DNA from: Leptasterias polaris
Taxonomy: Eukaryota; Echinodermata; Asteroidea; Forcipulatida; Asteriidae
Direction of reading: 5' to 3'
NCBI GenBank assembly: GCA_037783415.1
Contig: JAZGTN010000064.1
Location: 4,017,001 to 4,081,000, forward strand
Length of the DNA stretch: 64,000 bases
Shown here in pieces: positions 35,201-40,904 of the stretch; positions within the stretch are counted from its first letter, which is position 1; the number at the start of each line of letters is the position of its first letter. A program made the position numbers and the translations under genes. Below the pieces are notes generated by a model. It was given only the letters and a program-made list of their open reading frames with translations. It did not search any database and was not told where the DNA came from.

Positions 35201-38064
35201 TCTTCTGTGGAACCGAGTACCCACTTTCGTCGGTTCTGATTAAGCCTGGGCCCTATATTGCGCCTGCGGCAAACAATATACCGCATGGCAACATACCGCT
35301 AATAAAAATTAGTCGCAAATAGTGTTGAAGTCGCGACTATTTGAGGCGCGACAAGTCGAGTAGTAAATTTCACTAGTCGCCCAGGCTTAGTTCTGATTTC
35401 AAAAGACTGAGTCCAAATTATAAACGGCTCTGTGGTCCTGGGACCGAACAGACTCTAAAAGTCGAGGCCTGGTGTTGTAAGCTTTGAAGAGACACCGCAA
35501 AGGCTTACATCAGGAGTATCAAATCACAGGTGGCTGCACGTACCTTGTACACATACATGTGGTGACAGTTTATTGCCACAGTCCCCTTGCTAGCCTCCAC
35601 ACAGATGCAAATTAGGCTTCACATAACCACAACCAGTATGCCATGCAGTGTGAGATACGAAGTCCAAAGATCACAAGCTAACAAACAGTCAGCCATTGTG
35701 ATTGGCTGCTGATGTATCCATATTCATAAAAGCTTGCCCATTCTACAACACAAAGTACTATTATGCAGTACACATAACAGGTCAGCATGCTGTGATTTCC
35801 TGTTGATGAATATTCATATATATTCATGCAGAGATCGTGTGCACTACCAAACCCACAGACTGCTTCGTAGAGGGAGAATCGGCGCTCAGTGCACGATGTC
35901 AGCTTGACTTGCTGGGGCATTTTCGGTTAAAATAGATCGGCTCAATTGTGTGTGTGGGCTCAGGACCGGGCGGCTTATGTTTAATATTGAATTGAGTGGA
36001 ACCGGGTCCGACTCAGAACCGAGTGTTTTTTCAGAACCGAAACCTAGTCCCAAGTTACTGGAACCAACCAAAGTGTACTGGCAGTTGCTGCATCTTATAA
36101 CGTGCTACATAAATCGGTCTCATAATTCAAAAACTTTGAAAACCTGTCTCAAAAATGATTCTCTTTGATCAAGCCTTTGAGTATAAAATATGTGCGCATT
36201 TTTATGGCCAAGAAGTCAAGCAGGTTTTCAAAATACCAACTGAAACACAGGCCTGAGACCAGTTATGTTAGCATTGGGCCATTTACCTCATTTGTAATAA
36301 TAATTATAGTAATTTGGGAGGCTACTTGCAGCAGAGAAGCTGAATCGTGAAGGACGCGGCTACGTGTTCGAGTCGTAGACATGCAAGGGCGTCTTAGGCA
36401 GCCAGCCACATTGACCCATATATGACTTAGGAGCACAGCCAGAGATTTTAAGTGTTTGATTTCCAGGAGAGGAAAACCTGAGGGCCAGGAGAAAAACCTA
36501 ATGGGATAAGAAAAACTCACACAGAACTCTAGTCACTTATGGCCCCAGCCGGGAATAGAACCAGGGCCATCGTGATGAGTGGCAAGCAGTTTACTTAACT
36601 TGAGCTATTTAAAGGGTGTGTACAACATTGGTTATTGCCAAAGACCTGTATCCACACTTGATGTGACCCAACATATACATGAAATAACAAACCTGTGCAA
36701 GTTTCAGCTAAATCGGTCTCCGGAGTCATGAGAAAACAGTGAAAAACCCCATTATATGTTTTCACTGTTTTGAAACATCGGATTTTATCACCAGTGATAA
36801 GACTAATTGTTTTACTCATTTCCTAAAAAGTATAGCATTTAAAGCAAAACTATTTCAAGGGAAGTTTTCCACCATGACCATCTTTATACCATGTAAGTTA
36901 TGTGCAAATCTGTGAACATTTATATTTTCAATCTTACCAATGTTTGTACACATATGCTTTAAATCCTTTGTCTTTCACATAATTTTAGTCTTTCACAAAG
37001 TCAAAAATACAAGAGGGTGAGGAAGATTTCAAGGGGGCACCAAAGAAATGACCATGTGCCTTTGTTTCCTCTGCCAAGAGTCAGGCCTGCATACTTTCTG
37101 TATGCCCTCGCTCCCAGCCTCGCTACCATGGGCAGCGCACCGTAACGCGTACGTCTCTAACTCCTGGAAGGGAAACACTAAAAATCAACGCTGATTGGCT
37201 CACCAAAAATGACTGCTCTGCGTGCACGCTTGTTAAAAACTTTCGATCGCCCCTAGGCGCTTGTCGGGCGCTAAGTACGCGCGTGTAAAATACATGTATT
37301 TCGACGCAATACATTTCAAATGAATCATGTTTTTATATGGGCACCCTAAACTGCATACAGTTAAATGTATCACAAGATTGAAATATGAGAGGGGGCCAGT
37401 TGCTCTATGACTTGTTTGTGCGTCCTTTGACAGCGCGCTCTGCGTAGTCTCTAACACAGAATGGATCAACCACAGGACTAATTAAAATAAAATATCCCAT
37501 ATATTTCGATATTTCAAAGTCACACTTCCAGGGCGATATGATCGAGCGATGCTTTCTGGGAAAGAAAACAACATGGCGCCCTGCAAGATGGTACACCACT
37601 GGGAACGAGGTTGCCTCGCTCCCCATCATCAACTGTCATAAATTAAAGTGGAGTGCAGTCGACATGATCACAGCACAGCAGGCCTTTGGCTGTGTATGTA
37701 TTTATGAGCTCTATTCAAGTTACTGCACATGCTCTTGTGTTGGCCGTCAAATCACATTTAATAATGACGACACCCTTTGTGATGTGACGGCCAATGGGCG
37801 TGCAAGAAGTGACTGGGTTAGAGTTCATAATTCGATGTACAGCCACAGGCCTGCTTTAAATCATGACGACAGTCCCCCTTTATGCACAATAGTGTAAGGT
37901 GACATTCTTACGTCATCGTCACTGTCACTGTCAGTGACATCGCTTGGGTCACTCCTCTTCTGGATGTTTCCTCTTCTGGGTCTCCTCGCAGTCATCTTGT
38001 TATCATCACTGTTGCCATGGCCACTCGTATCTGCAAACGCGAGGGCAACTTTGCGTTTCACCAT
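7667..38064 (-). CDS. UIMC1: RAP80/UIMC1 homolog (BRCA1-A complex ubiquitin reader), 15 coding exons
   Basis: Gene-level entry; exons are listed separately. In vertebrates RAP80 binds K63-linked ubiquitin at DNA breaks in the nucleus and brings Abraxas, BRCC36 and BRCA1. Seen here, in protein order: one UIM (about residues 103-118, key Ala110 and Ser114), an Abraxas-interacting-region match (YTKV followed by a helix ending in RRAQ, about 375-398), a very acidic Ser-rich middle, a C2HC UBZ4 finger (C970, C973, H985, C989), a second finger-like segment, ESPIKAF and INFKNQF, then a Lys/Arg tail. All of these match human RAP80 in kind and order. The joined exons give about 1335 residues against 719 in human, the excess lying mostly in exon 8. 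Every junction keeps frame except exon 7 to exon 8. The start is the first ATG after an apparent 5'UTR splice acceptor. Function in this species is inferred from homology. Confidence 0.86.
8090..8215 (-). mobile_element. tRNA-derived SINE, family 2
   Basis: The minus strand reads tagatagctcagttggtaga, then ggtcgcaggttcaag: A and B boxes of a tRNA-like head. It is preceded on the plus strand by ggttgaacaaa, the family's 3' end. Further members are at 11165, 14262, 38143 and 63085. Not a functional tRNA: no acceptor stem pairing. Confidence 0.65.
8370..8592. repeat. Dispersed repeat (agatgtgggagga family)
   Basis: Shares gaaaacccacata, caggcagagactgaa and gtgggattcgaact with 15090-15235 and 46858-47020. 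tRNA-like B-box wording suggests a SINE, but the head is not clear. Confidence 0.45.
8632..8838 (-). CDS. UIMC1: UIMC1 exon 14 (second zinc-finger-like segment)
   Basis: 207 nt from acceptor TTATAACAG to donor GTAATG, just before an in-frame stop. CFICKKRIPKSLYAQHV matches the second finger of human RAP80 (CxxC and His), but the position four residues after the His is Glu instead of Cys, so the fourth zinc ligand is missing in this copy. The rest is acidic, then basic (RRGLRSKKAIAKAAGG). Confidence 0.8.
8941..9350. repeat. SINE family 1 fragment with internal 40-bp and 7-bp tandem arrays
   Basis: Six identical 40-bp units (gtgaacttaatcactgtagc...) occupy 8988-9227. The unit equals the 3' part of the SINE at 17690-17750, where it occurs once. 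A second array of gataagt (9268-9309) sits in the next part of the same SINE. The units abut without spacers. Confidence 0.85.
9351..10450. other. Intron sequence, no gene seen
   Basis: Within intron 13 of UIMC1. No ORF with protein-like content and no clear repeat boundary apart from scattered AT-rich sequence. Confidence 0.5.
10455..10821. mobile_element. TTAA-flanked MITE, family T1
   Basis: TTAA at 10451-10454 and 10822-10825 flanks inverted ends AGGCACTGAACACGTTTGG and its inverse. TTAA duplication fits piggyBac-like or Kolobok transposases. No ORF. Its sequence resembles a very abundant repeat I associate with sea stars (recollection, not checked). It lies about 115 bases from UIMC1 exon 13. 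Confidence 0.75.
10938..11108 (-). CDS. UIMC1: UIMC1 exon 13
   Basis: 171-nt exon encoding RSTPIFEEDASESFSESNDH, then a leucine-bearing stretch and a basic run (QRKRTRVQERPAKRQRLQ) that resembles a nuclear localisation signal. Donor GTGAGT. The acceptor TTTTTAAAAAG is weaker than the others. Phase 2 at both ends fits its neighbours. Confidence 0.7.
11165..11380 (-). mobile_element. tRNA-derived SINE, family 2
   Basis: ggttgaacaaagacaaat, tactagagcag and an inverted tRNA-like B box (gaacctgcaacctc). The right half repeats the start in inverse (ctctagtaac, ttagttcgaccc), so two copies may be head to head. Confidence 0.55.
11985..12240 (+). mobile_element. L2-like LINE 3' end
   Basis: LPKMLPVALPKITSLHNFKR then ELKSHLFT and a stop, followed by a short 3'UTR ending gcgcattataaatc and ATT repeats. 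This is the usual L2/CR1 tail. Only the last 30 codons remain. Confidence 0.6.
12445..12645. repeat. Dispersed repeat (cagccgagaagctgaa family)
   Basis: About 190 bases match 36320-36525: gagaagctgaat, gacgcggctac, cagccacat and gaggaaaacc occur in the same order. Non-coding dispersed repeat of unknown class. Confidence 0.55.
12797..12952. mobile_element. Palindromic MITE (GATTTCACAAAG ends), copy 1
   Basis: Ends ggggtcgatttcacaaag and ctttgtgaaatcgagccc, about 155 bp, no ORF. Related copies at 47033-47182 and a half copy at 53320-53395. Confidence 0.65.
12988..13453 (-). pseudogene. Penelope-like element reverse transcriptase fragment
   Basis: Encodes FTMETETSHSLPFLDVLIYK, then HSVYRKPTCTNNYLNGRSFH and LLRRAHIICD, the palm-thumb region typical of Penelope-like retroelements (LPFLDVxxxR, VYRKPTxT, HP). 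After a frameshift near 13130 it continues as VLPYIGHTTHKIQRIL. No GIY-YIG part and no intact frame: a dead fragment in intron 12 of UIMC1. Confidence 0.78.
13667..13733 (-). CDS. UIMC1: UIMC1 exon 12
   Basis: 67-nt exon encoding KSSGSISSKQEFISSSQSPN, then EQ, from acceptor TTATTTGCAG to donor GTAGAG. Ser-rich with an SQ site. Phase agrees on both sides. Confidence 0.68.
14262..14560 (-). mobile_element. tRNA-derived SINE, family 2, near full length
   Basis: Starts gggttgaacaaagacaaatt (3' end), then inverted B box (tttgaaccaacgacc) and A box (actctaccccttgagctg), then a body (tcctggctgccgcttccc-like) shared in part with 63085-63355. Located in intron 11 of UIMC1. Confidence 0.65.
14609..14661 (-). 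CDS. UIMC1: UIMC1 exon 11
   Basis: 53-nt exon (RSQVRNTKEGGRPKILKE) from acceptor TCAATTTGTAG to donor GTAAGT. It has just the phase needed to bridge exon 10 (two bases left) and exon 12 (two bases needed). Basic linker without a domain. Confidence 0.65.
15090..15235. repeat. Dispersed repeat (same family as 8370-8592)
   Basis: tgaggaggaaaatgccag, gaaaacccatgca, tagggactgaaa and aacatagtgcc follow the order of 8370-8470. Short diverged copy. Confidence 0.4.
15358..15517 (-). CDS. UIMC1: UIMC1 exon 10
   Basis: 2 nt, 52 codons and 2 nt, from acceptor AACTTGACAG to donor GTGAGG. Encodes ENNRQENDVDSKEVPVRGWR, then a Ser/Asp-rich segment and STAAEPKRR. Disordered linker between the two finger segments. 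Phases agree with exons 9 and 11. Confidence 0.72.
16125..16804 (-). mobile_element. SINE family 1 copy split by a second SINE
   Basis: A family-1 SINE (16125-16287) breaks at gtgcattaa and resumes at 16643 (cattacacaacacacagg). The insert (about 16288-16642) is another tRNA-headed SINE, oriented minus, with an ATA/ATT tail, a gcgcattttac body and a head ending ccactcggccatgacacc. So a SINE has inserted into a SINE. Confidence 0.7.
17145..17460 (-). mobile_element. tRNA-derived SINE, family 1
   Basis: The minus strand has a type-II tRNA-like head (B box gggttcgagtccc, variable-arm pairing gctctggtgtttctgatcag), then ttaagaaagacacttgacca and tttgtagcacc-like 3' parts. Immediately downstream of UIMC1 exon 9. 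Confidence 0.72.
17504..17609 (-). CDS. UIMC1: UIMC1 exon 9 (UBZ4 zinc finger)
   Basis: 35 codons plus 1 nt from acceptor TTTTCCACAG to donor GTAGGG. It contains IGVECPLCGVQFPLDRIEAH and then ASGCNG: a C2HC UBZ4 finger with all four ligands, very close to the human RAP80 finger. In the family this finger helps bind ubiquitin and DNA-damage sites. It is the strongest single piece of evidence for the gene assignment. Confidence 0.9.
17670..18017 (-). mobile_element. tRNA-derived SINE, family 1, near full length
   Basis: The minus strand starts ggcgtggcatggccgagtg (A box), a hairpin around ctctggtgtttctgatcag and gggttcaagtcctgg (B box). Its 3' part holds the 40-bp stretch that is amplified at 8988-9227. 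Confidence 0.75.
18491..20311 (-). CDS. UIMC1: UIMC1 exon 8 (AIR region and acidic SQ/TQ-rich exon)
   Basis: 607 codons, phase 0 at both ends, from acceptor TTTTTATCAG to donor GTATGA. Its first 40 residues (HPYYAPLNSSKYTYTKVV, then YKLIQAYCSRLRRAQTK) align with the human Abraxas-interacting region around QYTKV. Then come FYTLSDSDEEE and EDLIVPDDEE, both shaped like SUMO-interacting motifs, about a dozen SQ/TQ sites of the kind ATM/ATR phosphorylate, and a very acidic end (about residues 880-965). Vertebrate RAP80 lacks so long a middle. The plus-strand ORFs over this exon are shadows. Confidence 0.88.
20320..21100. other. Intron with MITE; no gene seen
   Basis: Bases 20575-20765 hold a diverged copy of the aatttcatagagctt MITE also at 31715 and 43258. 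The rest shows no coding potential. Confidence 0.45.
21100..21265 (+). mobile_element. 3' end of the SINE seen at 16300-16450
   Basis: Contains tatactccccagggagctga, gtgaagcgcaat and attgcgctatataag and ends in ATT repeats: the inverse of 16310-16450. Only the 3' part remains. Confidence 0.6.
21464..21467 (-). CDS. UIMC1: Candidate 4-nt microexon of UIMC1
   Basis: On the minus strand, CCATAG, AAAG, GTGAGC: an acceptor, four bases and a strong donor. Inserting AAAG between exons 7 and 8 restores the frame (giving VDTRKPRHPKH). No longer exon with the needed phase was found by eye between 20312 and 24317. This is a hypothesis; a missed exon elsewhere in that intron would do the same job. Confidence 0.3.
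22025..22570 (+). mobile_element. SINE family 1 interrupted by a hAT-like MITE
   Basis: Head gtgctgtggccgggtggtta on the plus strand and 3' part gtgattaagttcacttatga. Between 22334 and 22518 lies an insert with inverted ends caggcatggtatt and aatatcatgcctg, bordered by ctacc on both sides. Confidence 0.62.
22582..24287. mobile_element. 1.7-kb TIR DNA transposon, non-autonomous
   Basis: Inverted ends CCGTAATCTTCGGCATATAA at the left and its close inverse at the right, each next to TA. Near both ends, sub-terminal ataagccgc is repeated. Inside are a 51-bp direct duplication (23928-24028) and two diverged copies of a tgcatggtgatcccc segment (23495, 23668). No transposase ORF. TA target suggests Tc1/mariner/pogo relatives. 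Confidence 0.65.
24318..24605 (-). CDS. UIMC1: UIMC1 exon 7
   Basis: 1 nt, 95 codons and 2 nt: RPKEKLPLELRSRLRLRKHP, then a long acidic stretch (DIDESDDEDGDEQSPEE) ending IIKLVDT at a GTGAGC donor. It leaves two bases (AG), which does not match the phase-0 start of exon 8, so one base modulo 3 is missing between them. Confidence 0.75.
25066..25372. mobile_element. MITE with CAGACAGGCGCTCTAGAGT ends
   Basis: Inverted ends of about 40 bp (acccgtttcagacaggcgct and its inverse), 307 bp long, no ORF, in the intron between UIMC1 exons 6 and 7. Confidence 0.72.
25546..25604 (-). CDS. UIMC1: UIMC1 exon 6
   Basis: Short exon of 19 codons plus 2 nt (RGKINNSQAETGRHQYAEE), from acceptor TTCATTTCCAG to donor GTAAGT. 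Its phases fit both exon 5 (phase 0) and exon 7 (which needs one base). No domain visible. Inferred mainly from strong splice sites and phase. Confidence 0.6.
26075..26332 (+). mobile_element. L2-like LINE 3' end with TGAT tail
   Basis: FGSCAPKLWNDLPYHLT, then after a frameshift QIFKSQLKTHLFESAY and a stop. The 3'UTR ends in gcgctctacacatgcc and four TGAT units, the tail typical of L2 elements. In intron 5 of UIMC1. Confidence 0.68.
26333..27860. other. Intron of UIMC1, no gene seen
   Basis: Contains two tandem segments of aaaatggtgcccg with tgacgtcat (26998-27065), a 10-G run and AT-rich sequence. Part of 26720-26950 has tgcgtataag-type wording like the 22.6-kb transposon. No coding evidence. 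Confidence 0.45.
27863..28057 (-). CDS. UIMC1: UIMC1 exon 5
   Basis: 65 codons, phase 0 at both ends, from acceptor AATTGTAG to donor GTAAGC. Acidic linker with two Trp-acidic motifs (FNEWQDEM and TDWEDPF). No named domain. Placed in the gene by matching phase, strand and order. Confidence 0.75.
28205..28580 (+). mobile_element. tRNA-derived SINE, family 1
   Basis: Head gtggcgtgttgtggctgaga, variable arm with ggtgtttctgatcgac, B box ggttcgatttccg, then cttgagcaagatacct and the 3' part gcaagctacagtgattaagc. A 13-G run interrupts the body near 28450. Confidence 0.72.
29008..29526. mobile_element. 493-bp insertion with 13-bp target-site duplication
   Basis: TAAATTTTGTTTA occurs at 29008-29020 and 29514-29526. 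The flanks rejoin into one older repeat. The insert holds pyrimidine-rich sequence, a run of about 30 C and a conserved tail (ctctgctagggtcgaaacgt). The same tail recurs at 38610-38745. A 5'-truncated retroelement is likely; a Penelope-like origin is possible but unproven. Confidence 0.72.
29709..29912 (-). CDS. UIMC1: UIMC1 exon 4 (second half of UIM)
   Basis: 68 codons starting RAIELSKLDMEVDKS after a TTTTTTCAG acceptor and ending HGLH at a GTAAGT donor, phase 0 at both ends. The other two frames hit stops within a few codons, which fixes the phase. After the UIM half the sequence is polar and Ser-rich, as in the human linker. Confidence 0.8.
30141..31287 (+). repeat. G-rich minisatellite (ggggaggggtgttg)n
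   Basis: About 1.15 kb of 13-15-bp units (variants tgttggggagggg, tgttgggggaagggg and tgttgaggaagggg), with higher-order duplication of 30190-30480 and 30690-30960. The G-rich strand is the template of UIMC1. It sits in the GC-AG intron between exons 4 and 3. Plus-strand ORFs here are repeat artefacts. Confidence 0.92.
31290..31415 (-). mobile_element. SINE family 1 head fragment
   Basis: cttcaagtgtcatgactgag, atctgaacccacactc and gagcgctcaaccacgacac: inverted B and A boxes of the tRNA-like head. The 3' body is missing, cut off by the minisatellite. Confidence 0.55.
31479..31519 (-). CDS. UIMC1: UIMC1 exon 3 (first half of UIM, GC donor)
   Basis: A 41-nt exon: 2 nt complete the previous codon, then VDDLRQREEEELM. 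The acceptor is TTTTTCAG. The exon must end in phase 0 to join exon 4, which is open in only one frame. The only phase-0 break giving a proper UIM is ATG followed by GCAAGT, the consensus of a GC-AG intron. Joining there gives EEEELMRAIELSKLD, a textbook UIM. Confidence 0.75.
31715..31905. mobile_element. MITE (aatttcatagagct ends)
   Basis: Begins tcccaatttcatagagctgc and ends gcttaagcacctctatggaa. Same family as 43258-43470 and 20575-20765. No ORF. Confidence 0.55.
31995..32206. mobile_element. TTAA-flanked MITE, family T2
   Basis: TTAA at 31991-31994 and 32207-32210, ends CCCTCTT and inverse AGGAGGG. The interior (ccattcactgtggttttgaa) recurs inverted at 62500-62660 and near 18060. piggyBac-like signature, no ORF. 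Confidence 0.65.
33040..33335 (-). mobile_element. tRNA-related SINE copy
   Basis: Starts with AAT repeats and gcagttcttatatagcgctt (3' tail), then family-1 body (tagcaccatgtaatggttta, caggaacaccggggcgaacc). Head truncated. Confidence 0.6.
33505..33870 (-). mobile_element. Diverged tRNA-related SINE copy
   Basis: Tail gcagttcttatacagcattt, body tatagcaccgtataaggtat and end gtgaccgggacccgaactc (B box). Same layout as 33040-33335 but more diverged. Confidence 0.55.
33897..34325 (+). pseudogene. Degraded 3' end of a LINE related to the 3.2-kb element
   Basis: Broken frames encode FIPRTASLWNSLPVH-like and YNLDCFKRNINSYF segments and a 3'UTR reading agtggcttttagcctt, closely parallel to the end of the intact LINE at 6000-6220. 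Frameshifts and a missing 5' part mark it as an old truncated copy in intron 2 of UIMC1. Confidence 0.7.
34356..34485 (-). CDS. UIMC1: UIMC1 exon 2
   Basis: 43 codons plus 1 nt, from a TTTTCACAG acceptor to a GTAAGT donor. It encodes IDFVDEIQMVKSS and then a Gln/Arg-rich linker. It sits where vertebrate RAP80 has its first UIM, but no Ala-x3-Ser UIM core is visible, so this copy seems to carry only the second UIM. Confidence 0.75.
34535..34895 (-). mobile_element. tRNA-derived SINE, family 1
   Basis: Tail with AAT repeats at the left, body catagcaccacgaaacagtt, end accaggactcgaacccacac. It abuts the next SINE head to head near 34896. Confidence 0.68.
35130..36077. mobile_element. 948-bp insertion with 9-bp target-site duplication
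   Basis: CTGGCAGTT stands at 35121-35129 and 36078-36086. The insert begins aagcttgggcggttcc, ends ggaaccaaccaaagtgta, is rich in ggttcc/ggaacc and has no ORF. A 9-bp duplication fits MULE or fold-back types; the class is not established. Confidence 0.7.
35242..35390. mobile_element. 149-bp hAT-like MITE nested in the 948-bp insertion
   Basis: TTCTGATT at 35234-35241 and 35391-35398 flanks ends AAGCCTGGGC and GCCCAGGCTTAG. The 8-bp duplication fits hAT. Third level of nesting at this site. Confidence 0.68.
36320..36560. repeat. Dispersed repeat (cagcagagaagctgaa family)
   Basis: Second copy of the repeat at 12445-12645 (gagaagctgaatcgtgaa, gacgcggctac, aggagaggaaaacc). Ends with a B-box-like gggaatagaaccaggg. 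Confidence 0.55.
36613..36958. mobile_element. TTAA-flanked MITE, family T3
   Basis: TTAA at 36609-36612 and 36959-36962, ends AGGGTGTGTACAACATTGG and inverse. Diverged or partial relatives at 43855-44215, 51518-51790 and 56185-56568, identified by gtcatgagaaaacagtg and tttcaagggaagtttt. No coding content. Confidence 0.7.
37000..37910. other. Intron 1 region of UIMC1, partly CpG-rich
   Basis: CpG-dense near 37130-37300 and a CAAGATGG / ATGGCGCC cluster near 37575. Plus-strand ORF 37538-37897 has no recognisable content and overlaps the exon 1 splice region. No gene claimed. Confidence 0.4.
37912..38064 (-). CDS. UIMC1: UIMC1 exon 1 (start codon)
   Basis: 51 codons beginning MVKRKVALAF, basic and then acidic (DVTDSDSDDD), ending at a GTAAGA donor in phase 0. 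Upstream on the minus strand, TTTTTCCCTAG looks like a splice acceptor just before the ATG, so the 5'UTR is probably split and this is the first coding but not the first transcribed exon. The N-terminus is weakly conserved in this family, so the exact start is inferred. Confidence 0.7.
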
Positions 38065-38142
38065 TCTGAAGATTGAGCCTAGGGAAAAATATATAAAAAT
38101 GTAATCCAATGGAACAAGTGTTAGTGCTTTGGCCAACATTAG

Positions 38143-38232
38143 GCTAGACGATAGCTCATTTGGTAGAGCGCCGGCACATTAATCTGGAGGTTGTTGGTTG
38201 AAGTCCTGCTCTGGTCAACATCTTGTTTAATT
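38143..38232 (+). mobile_element. tRNA-like SINE head, family 2
   Basis: ggctagacgatagctcattt, ggtagagcgccggcac and ggttgaagtcctgctc: A and B boxes. No matching acceptor stem, so read as a SINE and not a tRNA gene. About 80 bases upstream of UIMC1 coding exon 1. Confidence 0.62.
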
Positions 38233-38604
38233 TAATTTTAACTAACACTAACAGTAACAGTTCTGTTAAACGTGTTGGCTAAAATTCTGTATCCTGCCAC
38301 CAGATTATCTCATTCAATTTAGGTAGGTCAAATATTCTTACCTGTCCAGAGTGTACAGAGAGGCACAGGGACTTTGAACTATTACAAGTGTCATAATCAT
38401 GATAAATAAACCATTTTCGGGTCTATACCACCAGTGGTCTTGACAACGTTTGGGCATGAGTGCGCCAGAGTCCCGTCCACGCAATGAAATGCGCACTTGA
38501 ATTGTTCATTTTAATTTTAAAGGTCTAAATTTAGCGTTTCAGCTACCAATTTCTCACAAGGAATTTTTTTTTTTTTAAAGGGAAATGAAGTCCAACATCC
38601 GATT

Positions 38605-38750
38605 GATGTGTGTTGTGTTGTCATTTAGCCTTCGAGAAAGACTCTGCTGGGTCGAAACGTCAGGCCACTAACTAATTTGTGCATTTAATTATACCACAGG
38701 TCTTTTTGGTTGGTAAGCAGTTTGTAACAGCTAATTCTATTTTCTCATCC
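38605..38750 (+). mobile_element. Second copy of the gtcgaaacgt-tail element
   Basis: About 135 bases match 29385-29513, including cgagaaagactctgct, ggtcgaaacgtcaggcc and the same 3' end ctattttct. The shared 3' end with differing 5' ends indicates a retrotransposed family. Confidence 0.68.
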
Positions 38751-39084
38751 ATTAAAAAAATCAAATAATCAATAAGAAAGTGGTGGCAGGATACAGAATG
38801 TTTTCCCAATTTTTATTTTATATTTATATTTATATACTTGGACTAGACTTCCCCTCTCACAACTCACTAATTATTTATAATGTTGATCTTCAGGTATGAT
38901 TTAATATGAACAAGGGCAAGCTCAGGCAGGGTTGGAGGTCTCTAACTAGCCGAAGCCCCTGACTCAGTCAGTGACTGACTTGCTGGGATCGTTACAAAAA
39001 GTCAAGTTGTCATTCTAATTTCTATCGCCATTCACCATCGATATTATTTATGAATGATACTGATACTTTGTTGTGACTGAGTGA

Positions 39085-39455
39085 TGGTGATAAATAGGAC
39101 AGGACAGAACAAGAATGAGAGATGATTTGATTGAGGTCTTCAAGATTTTAAATGGCCTGGAAGATTATCAAACCAGAAGAGCTTTTCAAATTTCACAATG
39201 TCACACAACACAAGCACAAGGGGACAGGATTGACTTCAAACTCTTCAAGAAACAGCTCCATAACATAAGGGACTAAATTTGAGGGAAAACTTCTTTTCAA
39301 GTTTTCCCAACGGGTTGTCGAGTTGTGGAACAATCTGCCTGAACCTGAACATATTGTCAATGTCAAAACAACAAACAAGTTCAAAGAAAAAATTGACAAG
39401 TTCTGGAAGGAAAATGGATATGGGGTACTAAAACTAAAAGGCTTTGACCTATAAA
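39085..39455 (+). pseudogene. Degraded LINE reverse transcriptase C-terminus
   Basis: Shifting frames encode DLIEVFKILNGLE, then FFSFPQRVVELWNNLPEPE and NKFKEKIDKFWKENGYG before a stop, the usual end of CR1/Jockey/RTE-like reverse transcriptases. Several frameshifts and stops; no full domain. Confidence 0.65.
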
Positions 39456-39737
39456 TTTCACCCATCAACCCCAAGTAGGTAAGTAACCTGAGTGACCATG
39501 CTGACCACGTTCTGAACACCACACACAAAATATGCACCTCCAGCCAGACACCGTAAGGCGTAATTAATTAAATTTGCGTCACTAAAGATGTACGTAAAGT
39601 AAACATAAGTTTTTACTAAATTCAATGATTGCTGCTTATTCCTATACTTACTCATACACTCGTCCAACCCTTCAGTTTATTTATTATGAAGTGACTTCAC
39701 TTTGCAAAAGAATGAGAAGTCTTCACGAACTACGTAC

Positions 39738-39905
39738 CTTTGACCCTCATGTCATGGCAGTACTCGCTCTATGGATGTGCTCTTTGTATGATGATGTACA
39801 CATGCATGTACACGTATATTTTATGCGCAACTTGTTCATGTATACTCGACTCCCAGTCTCCGGCGGCCGTACACCCAGCCATCATCATCCCGCGCGAAAA
39901 CTTGA
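39738..39905 (-). promoter_or_regulatory. Possible promoter and non-coding first exon of UIMC1
   Basis: A CpG-rich patch carrying TTTTCGCGCG on the minus strand (E2F-like) lies 1.8 kb upstream of the coding start. A strong donor AAAG/GTACGT at 39738 could pair with the acceptor just upstream of the ATG. Placement is inference only. Confidence 0.28.
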
Positions 39906-40900
39906 ATTAATATCCGACGACTGATTCATGTACTTAATCTATAAATTATTGTGTTACTGTCTATGCCTTCCTCCATGTGTTTTATGGCAGTCACGCTCTA
40001 GCTTTAATGCTTTGACCTTACGTCTACCCCCATAAATAATAGTTACAAAATTAAGCTTTCAAGATAGCATGCAGTGGGGGAAAATGTGGTATGTGTAAAA
40101 ACAAGAGCCCATCCATGGCAAAATAATCATTGTCAAGTTTGGCACCACGAAGCGGGTGGCGTACAGATGGAGCGGAATCATTTTTATAATAATCAGGAGG
40201 TCGTCACTGGTTCAAGTGAGTCAGCACCAGTCAATTTTTCTGTATTCCAAGACAAATCATTTAAAACATACACAGTCAGTTTCCCTTGTGGTTTATTACT
40301 TGATATTATACTAGTGCTTAACATTTTCTGCTAAGCAAAAATACCCAGGTATACCCAACCACAAAATTGGTGACATTTCATTTTCATTTTTAGGATCAAG
40401 TAGCCTACAACATTTCTGTAATTTGTGCAATCTACAAAACGCTTTGTTAATATTAAGGCATATACGGTTCACTTATTTGCACTTGAGTCACTTTGTACTT
40501 CGAAGACGAGCTTTTTGCTACAGTTTTACACGCATATTTCAATAAGTTTGCAGCTTGTGGTACAACCACCTAAACATATACGCCAAGATGTCTGGCACGC
40601 CAACAGATTGATGGTTGAGGAAGAAACAACATAAACAACAAAAACCAGGAAAAACATAAAGAAACACCCCATTCAAACACAATACAAAATTAGGCCAGTT
40701 AACCAATAAAGATCCCCCCAAAAAAAGAATATAGGAGAAAACAAAGAAGAAAAAACATCATGGGCCCCATGTAAAGTCTCCTGGAACCATAAATAAAGAA
40801 AATAAGGTTTGCCTGAATTAAAGTGAAGATACGAAACAGTTGCCTAATACAGATTATCTGTTTATTCGTATTTCTTTAGTCGTACTTATTTGAATTCTCA
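39906..40900. other. Intergenic, no gene seen
   Basis: AT-rich sequence upstream of the UIMC1 promoter candidate; one tRNA-like fragment (agatggagcggaatc, ggttcaagtgag) near 40160-40220. No convincing ORF. Confidence 0.4.
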
Positions 40901-40904
40901 TTTA

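Larger units (their letters stand above)
34897..36170 (+). mobile_element. SINE family 1 interrupted by a 948-bp insertion
   Basis: Head cgtgtcgtggccaagcggtc; the body runs to ctggcagtt (35121-35129) and continues at 36087 as gctgcatcttataacgtgct. Rejoining the two halves reproduces the uninterrupted family body. Confidence 0.78.

Noticed and set aside
37538..37897. 119-codon plus-strand ORF
   Set aside because: No recognisable content, and it runs to the edge of UIMC1 exon 1 on the other strand.
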